Part shown: piece by piece, positions 1 to 11,438 of the stretch | Position numbering within the stretch: position 1 is the first letter of the stretch | Layout of the letters: the number at the start of each line of letters is the position of its first letter | Assembly: GCA_039707655.1 (NCBI GenBank) | Contig: CM077665.1 | Span: forward strand, 140,865,148-140,929,147 | Direction: 5' to 3' | DNA from: Elymus sibiricus | Lineage: Eukaryota > Streptophyta > Magnoliopsida > Poales > Poaceae | Length of the DNA: 64,000 nucleotides | Position numbers and translations under genes: made by a program | The notes under the pieces: model-generated | Told to the model about the DNA's origin: nothing | Database searches by the model: none | The model's input: the letters and a program-made list of their open reading frames with translations, nothing else

Positions 1-192
1 TCAATTAGTAAGAGGCAGCCTCGCGCCTTCCCCATAAAAAGGGATCCACAGAGGCACTGCTCATTACCTCTTGTCTTTTCCAATCTGGGAACCGCCGTTG
101 TCTTTTTCCTCGAGCGCGGAACAGAGCCATCCCCATCCATCCGCCGCCTCCACGCCTTCTCCGTCCTCGGCCATTCGCCCCCCATAGCCGCC

Positions 193-3100
193 ATGCTGCC
201 CAAGTCAAGCAAGGGCAAGGAGGTGGAAACCGCCGTCCCGGAGAGTAAGCTGGTGAAGATGCCGAGGGAACATGCCGTCTTCACTCCAGCGCTCGACGCG
301 TTCGCCTTGAAGGAGAGGTATCAGTTCATGTGGGCGAAGGAGACGACGGCGCGTCCCGCCACCCGCGTGACTCCAGGTTCTTCTAGGGGCGGCCCTGACA
401 AATACCACTTTTTTTCCGATTACTTCTACTGCGGGCTCTGCCCCCCATTCTTCGATTTCTTCAACGATATCATGTACACGTACGGCTTCCAGCTCCTAGA
501 TTTTACGCCGAATGCCGTGACATGTATGTCCGTCTTTGCGCATCTTTGCGAAAACTTCGCCGGAGTAGTCCCTAGCACCGCCCTTTTCCGCCATTACTTC
601 TTTCCCCGCATCCAAAAGGGCGAGGCCCTCTCCGGTTCTATCACCTGGATCCCAAGAGCATGGACCAAGGAGACATATCTAGAAGGGGCCTACTGCGAGA
701 AATGGGACGAGTGGCGGGCCAAATGGTGCTGGATCCAAGAGACAGAACCCCAGGCTTTCTGCTCGCTGCGGGAGACGAGGATGGTGTGCGGCAACGACTG
801 GAGCTCTCTGGACCCTGAGGACGGGAAGCTCACTGTCGCAACCACCAGGATTCACCGTCTCAAAGCTGCCGGGCTCACCATAGATATGATAGGCGCCGAT
901 TTCCTTCGCCGACGCATCGCCCCTCTGCAGAACAAGGGGAGGCCAGCTTGGGAGTTCCGGAACACGGCAGACATCATGAGGCTGCGCCCCGGGCTTAACA
1001 ACAATCTGATATTTATGCAGCAAGCAGCTCTCTACTAGAGGCTCTTCAGGGGTGACACGGTGCGCAGGCTGCCGGCAGGCATAGTTCCTCTGTGCAACAA
1101 CTCCGCTCTGGCTTTGATCATTGCCATGATGCCGGCGTTCGACGCCCACACCCTTGACGGGACCTGGATCGAGCCATCCGCAGAGCAGGCGCAGGAATTC
1201 TTCGATAATCTGTCGGAGAAGGCCATCCGCCAAGAAGAGAAACTTGTCCGCCCCACCACCGAGGAGGAGGTGGCGTACATCGCTAGCAGGGCGGAGGAGG
1301 CAAATCTTGCCGCGGAGGCCGGCAGCGCTGGCTTTGTGGAAGAAGAAACCAGCGAAGGAGAAACGCTGCCGGAGGAAGGACTTGCCGGGCGGGGCGAGGC
1401 TACCGGGGAGCAGAGCAGCACCGCTGCCGGGAGCCCGCCCGCCGGGGATACAGCCGAAGAGGAGCTGGACGAAGAGCCCCCAGCTCTCGAGCCGAGGAAG
1501 AGGCGTACCCTTCGCAAGGTCACCTCTGGCGCTTCGTCCCACCAGGCTTCCTCGAGCGGCGACGCTCCCGACAAGGAGGTGGCCGGCAAGGCCGCGCGAC
1601 AACCCACCGCAGCCAAGCGACCCAGGGCCGCTCCTTCCCCTCTCCGCACCGATACTGCGGCGGAGGTCGACTTCGACCTCTCTGCCTTCAGCTCAGAGGA
1701 AGAAGAGTAAGGGCCCTGCCTCATCTTTTAATTCTTGATTTTCTGGAATGCTCAACTAATCTTGTTTTGCCTTGGCCTGTCCCCACAGAGATACGGAAAC
1801 ATTGGCACAAAGGGCAGCGAAGAGGGCGAAGACCTCAACGGTCGATGAGCCATCGGCAAGCACCACAGGTGCGCCAGAGACGACTGACATCAGCCCGGAG
1901 CCAAGCCCCGAACGTAGCCCTCCACACAGCCCCCGGCGCAGCCCCTAGCGTGAGTCTGCTACTCATTTTCCGCTGGCAAGTGCCGGGGTGTGCATCTTCT
2001 CTGCTGACATCTCCGGGCGTGCAGGAAGAGATCGGCCACAAGGAGAGCCATCGGGGGCCGCTCCTGATGCGCCGCCTCCATCAACTACGCCGCCCAGGGA
2101 CGGGTCTTCGGCAAAGGCTTCCTCTAGTGATCTCTATCGCGATGAAGAGGAGCCGGCAAGCACAGGCGCCGGCAGCTCTATACCGGCAACCAATGTTGTC
2201 GAGGAAAGAGGAACCACCTCCCAGCAACTTGACACGGGTATGCCACTTGCCTCAGAGCTCTTGTCATTCTGTTCTTCTTCTTTTTCTTTTTTTTGTCTTC
2301 TTGAACTTCTCTCCTCAGCCTTGTCTTGTTTTGGCTTGTCAGATCTTCCCTCGACGGAGCACATGGACGTTGATGCCGTTATCGAGGAGACCGCCAGGGA
2401 TGCTACCGCCGAAGCCAACAGTATTGCCGCTGACGAGGCCGCCAAGAACGCTGCCGCCAAGGCCGCCAAGAATGCTGCCGCCGAGGCTGCCAAGAATGCT
2501 GCCGCTGAGGCCGCCAGGGATGCTGCTGAGAGGGCCACCAAGGATGCTGCTGAGAGGACCGGCGAGGAGACTGGTGGCCATACTGGCGGCATCCCTGCCG
2601 CAGGAGCGCTAGGCGCTGCACCGGCCACAGAGCCCCCAGCTGCCGGGGAAGCGACTGCCGAGGATCGTCCGTCAACATCCAGCGCTCCCCCACCAAGCAG
2701 ATACCTCAGGGTTGGCGACAACTTGTTTGTCAACGTTCCAGGGACGGCAAGCGTTGGAGTGCCAGCCGAAGGGGAAGTTTTTGACGAGGAGATCATCGCC
2801 GCTGCTGGGCTCACGATCGTTGATGAACCAAGCGCCAGCAGCGAATCCGAAGAGGAGCAACTCCTTCAGGCCATGAGCACCAACTACCAGAAGCTCCAAG
2901 CACTCCACCGCGCCCGGAAGGATAAGCTGGACTCCAGGGCAGCAATTGTCGAAGCGGCAGAGGCGGATTTCCAGAAATGTGTCGAGGAGACATAGGGCTG
3001 GTACGCTGAGGCCTTCCAGGAGCTGAGAACCGGTCGAGAGCAGCTGACCGAAAGGTGGAACGATCTCCTCATGAAGCAGTCCGATGTCGAGAAGGCACAA

Positions 3101-4074
3101 GAGGAGGCCAAACATCAAGTCACTGCGGAGGATGCTCGCTTGACAGAGCGTCGCATCAGCCTCGACGCTCATGAGGAGGACCTCACTGCTCGCGAAGAGG
3201 CGCTTGCCGCCAAGCTCCGCAGCAAGGACGAGGAAATTGAGAAACTCGTCGCGCGGCGGACCCAGGAGCTAGAGCAGAAGCACACAGAGACGCTCAAAGT
3301 TCTAACTGCAGATCACGCCGACAAGCTCAAGGAAGCCATCAATGCTGCCGGGGCTGCAGAGGCCGCCAAGAACGCACTGGAGTAGAAGGTGCAGAAGCTG
3401 GAGGCAGATCTTGGGGACCACGGCAAGGAGCTCTCAACGCTCAAAACTGAGAGAGAGAAAACTCTCCACAGCCTGATGGAGATACAGGTCGCCGTGTCCG
3501 ACAAGACCAAGGAGCTCTCCACAGCCAAGGAGTTCATTGCTGACCTGAAGGTAAAGAATCCATGCTGGAGCAGTCTCTTGAGGAGAGAAGGGCTCGCGAG
3601 AAGGCCCTAATCACAGAGCTTCGGAACGAGTAGGAACTGCTCAAGAGCGCCGCCGCCGCCCACAACGACTATGTGTCAGGCGTCCAGGTCTGGACCGAGA
3701 AGCTTGTCAACGTCGCGGAGCAGCTCGTGGCACAACTGTCCGCCATGGGCCTGCAAGGCTTCAGGTACTCTTCTGACGACAGAGTATCCACGAGCGCCAA
3801 GGTGACCATGTTCTTCGACCGCCTGCTTGAGGCCCTGGAGCAGCTTCACTCCGACCGAGCAACCCATCTGGCCAACGAGTCCCGCAAGCTCTGCCGGGCC
3901 GTCCTCCAGAAGGTGCTCGTCAAAGTGGCGCACAAGAACCCCGGCATCAACCTAGCCAATGTCCTCGATCGCCTGCTGAAGGACGTGGATGTCAAAGCCC
4001 TTGAAGAGCTTGTCGCGCCCATTGTCGACAAGCTGAGCCAGGTCAAGAGGGTCGAAGGCCAGCGCAGGGACTAG
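193..4074 (+). pseudogene. Antisense gene of Tat-1, Transposase_28-like protein, intron-containing and broken
   Basis: Runs against gag-pol of its own element. Start chosen at 193 (GCCGCCATG context). Residues about 70-200 are a Phe/Tyr/Trp-rich globular domain resembling the plant 'putative gypsy type transposon' domain (Pfam Transposase_28, from memory). It is followed by acidic Glu/Ser stretches, an Ala/Lys/Glu repeat block near 2430-2560, long coiled-coil-like heptads (about 2870-3640) and a helical C-terminus (3673-4074). Inferred introns: 1707-1788, 1950-2024 and 2238-2342, all GT...AG and 75-105 bp. Breaks: in-frame TAG at 1036, 2993, 3383 and 3631, and a one-base loss near 3556. Function is unknown; a role in capsid or nucleic-acid handling would be a guess. 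The paralogue in Tat-2 has the same domain order and first intron position. Confidence 0.72.
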
Positions 4075-4870
4075 CCGCCTCATTCCTTGTCGTTGCCGCC
4101 ATCCATGTCAAAGACAATTTTATCTTGTGTTATAATCGCGGCAACCACCAGTGTAATATAACTTGCTATGTTCTGGATGAATGTTATGCTATCCCCCTCG
4201 TTTGATTTCCTTCTGTATGCATGCGCCCTACGCTTTATTGGAAGCTTGCCGGCACGTGCACCCTTGCCACGAGCGCTAGGTGTGGGACTTTAGCAGCCTG
4301 CTGGAGGTGCCGCTGCCAGCAAGATACCTTGACGTTCTCAGTGCAGCCACTTAGCCTGTTGAGCAGACTCGAAACAGAGTAAGGGCGTGACCGATCAAGA
4401 CAAGGTTCCTTCGCGTGCAGGTTTTCCATACAAAAGTTGAGATCGTTCAAGGAGGATAACCTTGCAAAACAAAAAATTTGTTTAGGGTTTCTGTAACTTA
4501 GCTTTCTCGTTGCTATTCTTCTTCCGGTAAGATGTCACCCTTGAACGTCGCCTATCGGTATCCATACCATCCTCTTCCCCCCGGCAAACTTGCATGCGGG
4601 GGAACCTTCTACCTTTTGAGAAAAATAAAGAAGAGAAAATAGAGGAACGGAACCTTGGCGGTTCGTTAGTGCTTGCCGGGAATAAGTGTAATACAATATC
4701 TCAGATAAGCATGCACATAAGTAAACATGGAAATCGACAAGAATTTGCAAAACACTTAATCTTATTTTAGCTATGCACAGGGTCTGCGCCTGGCTTTGTA
4801 CAAAGGATTACATGCTTCTGCGGCAAGACTTGTACAAAAGGTGGTTGCCGGGAGTCCCGGCAACCGCGCC
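4075..4870. other. Tat-1 spacer between pol and the antisense gene
   Basis: About 0.8 kb without a supportable gene. It holds the 3' flank of the antisense gene (plus strand) and the sequence after the integrase stop (minus strand), so the two genes are convergent here and their transcripts would overlap tail to tail. I see no tandem array like the one in the matching spacer of Tat-2. Confidence 0.6.
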
Positions 4871-7096
4871 TTACGGATAGAACTTACGAAGATGTTCGAT
4901 ATTCCAGGAGTTGCTCACTGGGATGCCATCTTCGGTCTCCAGGCGGACTGCGCCAGGCCTGGTGACTCGCACTACCCGATAAGGGCCTTCCCACTTCGGC
5001 GTCAACTTGTTGGAATTCGTGGCCGACTGAACGCGCCGAAGAACAAGGTCGCCTTCCTCAAGACTTCGGGCATGAACCTTGCGGCTATGGTAGCGGCGCA
5101 AAGCTTGCTGGTAGCGTGCAGCTCGCACAACAGCCTGAAGACGATCTTCCTCAAGGAGCGTGGCGTCATCTTTCCGCAACTGCTCTTGCTCGAGCTCATC
5201 ATAAGCGAGCACTCGAGGTGACCCGTATATGAGTTTCGTGGGGAGAACAGCCTCCGTCCCATACACTAGGGAGAAGGGCGTCTGGCCGGTGGCTCGATTT
5301 GGTGTCGTTCTGATCGACCAAAGGACCGCTGGCAACTCATCAATCCAGAGTCTTCCGCACTTGCGCAGCTTGTTGAAAGTTCTTGTCTTGAGACCTCGCA
5401 ATACTTCAGCATTCGCCCTTTCCGCTTGGCCGTTGCTCCTTGGATGAGCAACAGAGGCAAAACAGATCTTGCCGCCAAGGTCTTGGACGTACTGCATGAA
5501 TGTGTGGCTCGTGAACTGCGTGCCATTATCGGTGATGACCCTGTTTGGCACACCAAAACGGCAGACCAGTCCTTTGAAGAACTTGACCGCTGACTGTGTT
5601 GTCACCTTTCTCACTGCTTCCACTTCCGGCCACCTTGTGAACTTGTCGATTGCAACATACAAGTACTCAAAGCCCCCGGTAGCACGGGGGAAAGGGCCCA
5701 ATATGTCGAGCCCCCAGACTGAAAATGGCCAGGAAAGAGGGATTGTCTGAAGAGCTTGAGCTGGTTGATGCAATTTCTTCGAATGGAACTGGCACGCTTC
5801 ACACTTGGTTACTAGTGTAGTTGCATCCTGGAGGGCGGTGGGCCAAAAAAAACCTTGCCGGAATGCCTTACCGACAAGAGCTCTCGATCCTATGTGGGAG
5901 CCACATATGCCTCCATGTATCTCTGCCAACAGCTCCAGTCCATCTTCCCGAGGAATGCACTTCAATTTCACGCCGTTCGGCCTTTTTCTGTACAGGACAT
6001 CGTCCACAAATTGGTACATGCTGGACCGACGAGCTACTTTCTCTGCTTCTTCCTGTTCTTCGGGAAGTTCTCCTGTCTGAAGAAAATGGATGATGTGCTG
6101 TGCCCATGCTGGAGCCTGAGGCTCGATAACAAGGACTAAAGGCATGTCCTCTGCCGTGGGAGCGTTCGTCTCTACGGCAAGAGCCAGAGGTCCCGTCGGA
6201 ACCTGTTGGCCCCCAGCAAGCTTGGCGGGGACGCTTGTCTCCACGGCAAGAGCCTGAGGTCCCGCCGGAGCCTGTTGCCCCCCAGCAAGCTTGGCGGGGA
6301 CGCTTGTCTCCACGGCAAGAGCCTGAGGTCCCGCCGGAGCCTGTTGCTCCCTGGCAAGCTTGGCGTTGTTCCCGGCAACTTCTTTGCCAGCGGCTTCGGG
6401 GAGCTCTGCCGGAAAATACTTGCCGAAACTCAACTTCCTCCTTTTCGCTTGTCCCATCGATGGTGTTACGGATGGTTGAGTTAATCGGAGCACAAAATTT
6501 CCTAGTTCCACAGGTAACTTAAGGGCGGCGCGCTTTGACAGGTCATCAGCAATGCTGTTTTCCGCACGAGGGATGTGCTCTGTTTGTAGACCGTCAAAAC
6601 GCTCTTCCAATTTCCTCACCTCATCGACGTAAGCTTCCATCAATGGACTCTGATAGTCCTTGTTTACTTTCTTAACAACAAGTTGCGAATCACCTCTGAC
6701 GATGAGTTTCCTGATCCCAAGGTCTGCTGCGATCCTGAGACCGGCAAGCAGTCCTTCATAGTCCGCAGTGTTATTTGTTGATCTCTCCCAGGGGAAGTGC
6801 ATCTGAATCACGTATTTGAGGTGCTCTCCGGTGGGTGCGACAAGCAGCACGCCAGCACCGGCACCTTGCAGCGAGAAAGCCCCATCAAAATACATAACCC
6901 ACTCTTGGCTTGTTTCCTTGCCGGGAAGAGTCGTCTCAGGAACCTCTTCGTCTGGCGTTGGGGTCCATTCTGCAATGAATTCCGCCAAAGCTCTGCTCTG
7001 GATGGTTGAAGTACTTTCAAACTTGAGACCAAAACTTGACAGCTCCAACGCCCACTCCACAATCCTGCCGGTTGCATCTGGATTTCGCAAAATCTA
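4871..7096 (-). pseudogene. pol: Tat-1 pol, RNase H and integrase part
   Basis: A 739-codon open stretch (7090-4871) after a TAG at 7094-7096. Residues 60-190 are an RNase H domain of the extra plant Tat type: D69, E112, D134 and D182/183 look like the catalytic carboxylates. Residues about 245-315 are a 23-residue tandem repeat. The integrase follows: zinc-binding H392, H399, C430, C433, then D462, D521 and E557, giving the D,D35E spacing. The C-terminal part (after about 690) has a chromatin/DNA-binding SH3-like look (KWEGPYRV). The integrase is full length and its active site is intact; only the junction to RT upstream is broken by a frameshift near 7130 and the TAG. Cleaves the RNA strand and inserts the cDNA in a live element. 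Confidence 0.9.
6155..6360 (-). repeat. 23-codon tandem repeat inside Tat-1 pol
   Basis: A 69-bp unit repeats about three times (matching points at 6221, 6290 and 6359), keeping the reading frame. Each unit is rich in Ala, Pro, Gly and Gln (unit core PAKLAGGQQAPAGPQALAV). It sits in the linker between RNase H and integrase, a place where length change is likely tolerated. The two central copies are nearly identical, so the expansion is recent. Confidence 0.9.
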
Positions 7097-7188
7097 TTGC
7101 AACGGAAAGCGAGTGATGATAGTGATCCATTTTCTTGAAAATAATGGCGCAGCTTCCTCGAGGCCATAAGGAGGCCGAAGAGCAACTT

Positions 7189-8457
7189 CTACACACCAGA
7201 GTACCTTGATCTGGCTCCCTGCAAGAGGGAGCTAACAAAATAAACTGGGCGCTGCACCATCTTCTTCTTCTGTGTCGCTTCTGTTGACTGCGCAGGTTCA
7301 ACCTTGTCGGCACCAGACTCTGCCGGGGAAGCCCCCAGCTCGCTGCTTGGCGGTCCTGCCGCTGCCTCTTCATCTACTTCTCTCTCTGCCACTAGTGCAG
7401 CACTTACCACTTGATTTGTTGCCGCTAGGTATAGCAGCAACGGCTCTTGCGGTCTAGGCGCGACTAGTGTTGGCGGAGAGGAGAGGTATCTCTTCAAATC
7501 TTGCAGCGCTGCCTCCGCCTCCGGAGTCCATTTCATTGGACCTGCCTTTTTCAAGATTTTGAAAAAGGGTAGGGCACGCTCAGCAGATTTGGAGATGAAC
7601 CTACTCAGAGCAGCAACGCAGTCGGCAAGACGACGCACATCCTTGACGCGTCTTGGTGCTTCAATCTGCTCAATGGCTTTGATCTTGTTGGGGTTCGCCT
7701 CGATCCCACGTTGAGATACAAAGAATCCAAGAAGCTTGCTGGATGGCACGCCATACACGCATTTCTCAGGATTGAGCTTCAAATTGATCTTGCGCAGATT
7801 TGCAAATGTTTCTTCTAAATCTTGTATGAGCGTTGTCCTGTCCTTGGTCTTGACCACTATATCATCCGTATAGGCTTCCAGATTTCTATGTAGTTGGGAC
7901 TCAAAACCAATTTGGACCGCTCTTGCGAACGTTGAACCAGCACTTTTCAACCCGAAAGGCATTCGTATGAAACAATACGTACCACATGAGGTGATAAATG
8001 CGGTTTTCTCTTCGTCTTCCTTCGCCATGAAGATCTGATGATATCCTGAATATGCGTCAAGAAATGAAAGCAAATCGCAGCCGGCAGTGGAGTCCACAAT
8101 CTGGTCGATGCGTGGCAAGGGAAAAGGATCCTTTGGACAGGCTTTATTGATATCTGTATAGTCAATACACAGCCTCCATTTTCCATTCGCCTTGCGCACT
8201 ACGACTGGATTGGCCAACCACGTTGGATGGAGCACCCCTCTAACCAGCCCTGCCGCTTCCAACTTCTTGATTTCTTCAGCAATAAATTCTTGTCGCTCCA
8301 AGGCTTGCTTCCTAACCTTCTGCTTGACGGGCCGCGCGTGAGGACAAATGGCAAGGTGGTGCTCAATCACCTCCCTGGGAACACCGGGGATATCAGATGG
8401 TTGCCATGCAAACACATCGATATTCGCCCGTAGGAAGGCAATGCGCGCGCTTTCCTA
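7189..8457 (-). pseudogene. pol: Tat-1 pol, reverse transcriptase part
   Basis: Open from 8415 to 7189 (408 codons), between TAG codons at 8455-8457 and 7189-7191. It shows the Gypsy RT blocks in order: substrate-binding region around residues 60-105, first catalytic Asp D120 (FLDAYSG), RMPFGL at 151-156, and the catalytic YTDD at 182-185 (YIDD or YVDD is commoner). Thumb and the classical Gypsy RNase H remnant follow to the end. The second RNase H lies in the next segment. The protein would be part of one gag-pol chain in an intact element; the flanking TAG codons and the frameshift after 7189 break it. Confidence 0.9.
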
Positions 8458-9321
8458 TTTGTCATCAAGGGTGGAACTTATGGTGAAAGTTCCTCCCGTG
8501 CCGTCCTCCTTGGCGGGCACCTTCTTAGTCTCCGGTGGAGCTGCCCTAGACTTCTTGCTCTTGCCGGTGGAACTCTCTGGCACGTCCTCAACGGGAGCGC
8601 AATACTCCATGGAGGTGCGCTTGCCGGAGTACGCGCCAAGGGTCTTGCCGGTCTTCTTCTTTCCCCCGGGAGTTTCAGTGGCAGGAGCAAGTACCTTAGC
8701 GGCAGGCGCTGCAACTGCCTCCCGGTAGAGCTGATCAGCGCAAACAAGCGCGTCCTTCTTGTTAGAGTTGATGGTGATGATGCCTATCGGCCCTGGCATC
8801 TTCAACGTGTTATAAGCATAATGTGATGCTGCCATGAACTTGGCCAGCGCTGGGCAGCCAAGGATCCCATTATACGGCAACGGGATCTTGGCGACGTCAA
8901 AAACAATCTTTTCTGTCCTAAAATTCAGGTCACTACCGAACGTTACCGGTAGTGTGATCTTGCCCTTCGGCTGACTCCTTCCTAGATTGACCCACTGAAA
9001 TGAACCCGTTTCCTCGAGATCTTCATCAGGAATCTGCAGCCTCTTGATTACTTCAGGCGAGATCAAGTTCAAACCGGCCCCACCGTCAACCAACATTTTC
9101 GACACTTTGAGGTTGCGAATTGTTGGCGAAACCAACAATGGCAAGCACCCAACCGCAGTTGTGCGATCAGGGTGGTCCTCAGCATAAAAAATGATGGGCA
9201 TGCTGGACCACTTCAACGGCTTCCGTGCATCGACAGATGGTTCTGTCGCATTAATCTCGTGCGCCCACTGCTTGAGTCGGCGGTGAGAAGAATGCAACGA
9301 GGCACCCCCGTCAACGCACAT
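8455..9321 (-). pseudogene. pol: Tat-1 aspartic protease region
   Basis: 289-codon stretch between gag and RT. The aspartic protease signature is LVDGGAGLNLIS (active-site D-G-G in place of the usual D-T/S-G), with the flap-side ILGCPALAKF motif further on. The last 90 residues are a Lys/Pro/Ala-rich linker leading to RT. It joins the gag frame through a frameshift near 9320-9370 and ends at the TAG at 8455. In Tat-like elements this unit processes the gag-pol chain. Confidence 0.82.
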
Positions 9322-11353
9322 GGCATCCGTAGCTTTTTGGAATTCTTGCTCGCTGGACTCGTCGTCGTCCTCGTCACCCCCTCTTCCTTGTCACGGCCCC
9401 GGGCAGGCCTCTCCTTCTGTTGCTTAGCCTTGCCGCGGCAACCTCCCTGGCCACCACGCTTCTTGCCAGACACTTCCGCACCATCTCGGGCTTTCTCCTT
9501 ATCTCGCCTCTCATATTCAGCTTTCTGCTTTTCGACAAGCTGCTCGACTTGCCGGCAGTTCTGGAGATCGTGGCCCTTGGTGCGGTGGATCGTGCAATAT
9601 TGCTTGTCGGAGCCTTCCGGCTTGTCGGCAACCGCCAAGGCTTGGCAGGAGGCACACCCGGCAACATCCTTGCCGGGGCTACCAACCTTGACCTTCTTGG
9701 CAGTGTCGGGATTGCCGTATCCCTCGACGGCAAGCACGGCCTTGCCCTTACGTTTCCTGTTGCGTCGTCGACCCTTCTTTGCCGGGGCGGCGGCGTCTTC
9801 ATCTTCGGAGTCGCCCCTGCGCCAGCATCTTTGCCGGGGAGTCTCCTCCTTTCTTCAGCTCGTGCACACTTATCAGCCAGAGCGTAAAGCTTGGCAACAT
9901 CCCTGACCTTGTTCATTGCCAGCTCTTCGCGCATTCTGCGGTTGCGCACGTTCTGATGGAACGCGCTGACAACAGCGGCAGGATGAACGTCAGGAATGTT
10001 ATGGTGTATGCGGCTGAACCTCTGTATATACTTGCGCAGGGTTTCGCCCTCCTTCTGGGGGATGAGATGCAAGTCACTTTCTTGGCCAGGAGCTTGGTGG
10101 CCTCCGGTAAAGGTGCCAACAAACTCGTGGCACAGATCTGCCCAGGAAGAAATGGAATTCTCCGGCAGGTGCATCAACTATGACCTAACATTGGGCTTAA
10201 GCCCCAACGGGAAGTAGTTGGCGAGTATCATGTCATCGCGAGCCTCGGCAGCCTGCACCGCAATGGTGTAGATGCTCTAGAACTCTGACGGGTGAGTCTT
10301 GCCATCATACTTCTCCGGGACCTCCGGTTTAAACGTTCGGGAATTGGGCCACTGGACTCGCCACAGCTCACGAGTAAAGGCTGGACAACCTACATCATAA
10401 GGTAGGTCACCAGGATACCCTGGCGCCGGCGTGTCTACAGTGGGCCCCGCGCGCTTATCAGACTGATGGCGCGCCTCCCGCCGCCGCTCGATAGTAGTTC
10501 GAGCGTCCTCTCTTCTTCGTTCCCGGAGAACTTGACGTTGATCGCGGCGAGTCCGCGGATCAGACGATGCCGTGGAATCATCATCATGGGCGCCGATCCG
10601 CTGAGTCAGGGACCGCTGTTGTTGCTGTGGAAGAGAACGCATCGTTGCCGTTCCACCTGCAGTCTTTTCATCGCCAGCACGCGTCGGCTCGACGGACTGC
10701 CGCCGCGATGGTTCCGCCCGCTGCAGCCCATCCTCTTTAACGAGGTCCATGAGGCTATGAATGGTAGCTCTCCATTCCTCGAGCTTGTCCGCAGCGGGAG
10801 GGAAATTCAGGAGCAGTTGCGCTCGCGCCAACGCTTCTGCTGGTGTAGGCGGCGGCGACAGGTGCGAGGAACGCGAGGTGCTCTGACTCCTAACCGTGTT
10901 AGAAGGAGCTCCGTCACGATCCTGCGACCGCGCGCCGCTGCCACCAACATGTTTGCGTGCGTGCTGGCCCTACACATCCTGGGAACGATGTGCAGGGCTT
11001 TTTCCATGGGGGCGCCTAGAGCCACCAACGTCGCGGTGCTGCTCATCACGCGCGGCCTGAGAGGGCCGCGGTGTGTGCGCTGGCGTGGGTGTCCTGGAAG
11101 GCGCCCTTCCATCCTTGGAGTTCTCTGCGCCGCCTGTAGGCAGCACAGTTCCGTCTTTGGACCTGGTGGTGCGTGGGCCGCCGTCACCGCTGCGAATGAC
11201 ACCGCTCACCTGGCTTAGATCGCCAGAACGTCGTGGGGGCTCATGGCCTCCACCTCCTCCACCCGTGCCCGCGCCGTCGCCTGCGCGTGTAGTTGCAGGC
11301 ATGCTGGACGCGGGCGGAACAACCGCCGTGAAACCCTTCCTCTTGGGTGCCAT
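9213..11353 (-). pseudogene. gag: Tat-1 gag (capsid and nucleocapsid), broken
   Basis: Starts at 11353 (MAPKRKGF), 86 bp inside the 5' LTR edge. The first 175 codons are low complexity (Gly, Pro, Arg, Ser). The capsid-like retrotransposon gag domain spans about 10330-9860 (KYDGKTHPSEF through EGETLRKYIQRFSRI). A variant zinc knuckle of the form C-x3-H-x4-H-x4-C (CTIHRTKGHDLQNC) is read near 9610-9570 in a shifted frame. Breaks: TAG at 10970-10972, 10277-10279 and 10178-10180, and frameshifts near 9850 and 9370. Forms the virus-like particle in a live element. Confidence 0.85.
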
Positions 11354-11416
11354 GGCAATGAAGATGATGAAGGAACTGGCGCGTCGATCGCTAGATCAGG
11401 TTTACACAACCTTCTT

Positions 11417-11438
11417 CCCCTACCTGGCGCGCCAAAGA
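11417..11438 (-). promoter_or_regulatory. Tat-1 primer-binding region
   Basis: Next to the inner edge of the 5' LTR, reading TTTGGCGCGCCAGG on the minus strand. The same sequence stands beside both gag-proximal LTRs of Tat-2. Position and conservation mark it as the tRNA primer site; I cannot say which tRNA. The core TGGCGCGCCA (11425-11434) is a perfect palindrome. Confidence 0.7.

Noticed and set aside
679..1724. Two minus-strand open frames of 307 and 229 codons
   Set aside because: They are complements of the Tat-1 antisense gene, low complexity, and not conserved in Tat-2.
1036..3633. TAG readthrough or codon reassignment as an explanation for the repeated TAG stops
   Set aside because: The same genes also have frameshifts, and the element lies in silent-type nested repeats; decay is simpler than recoding.
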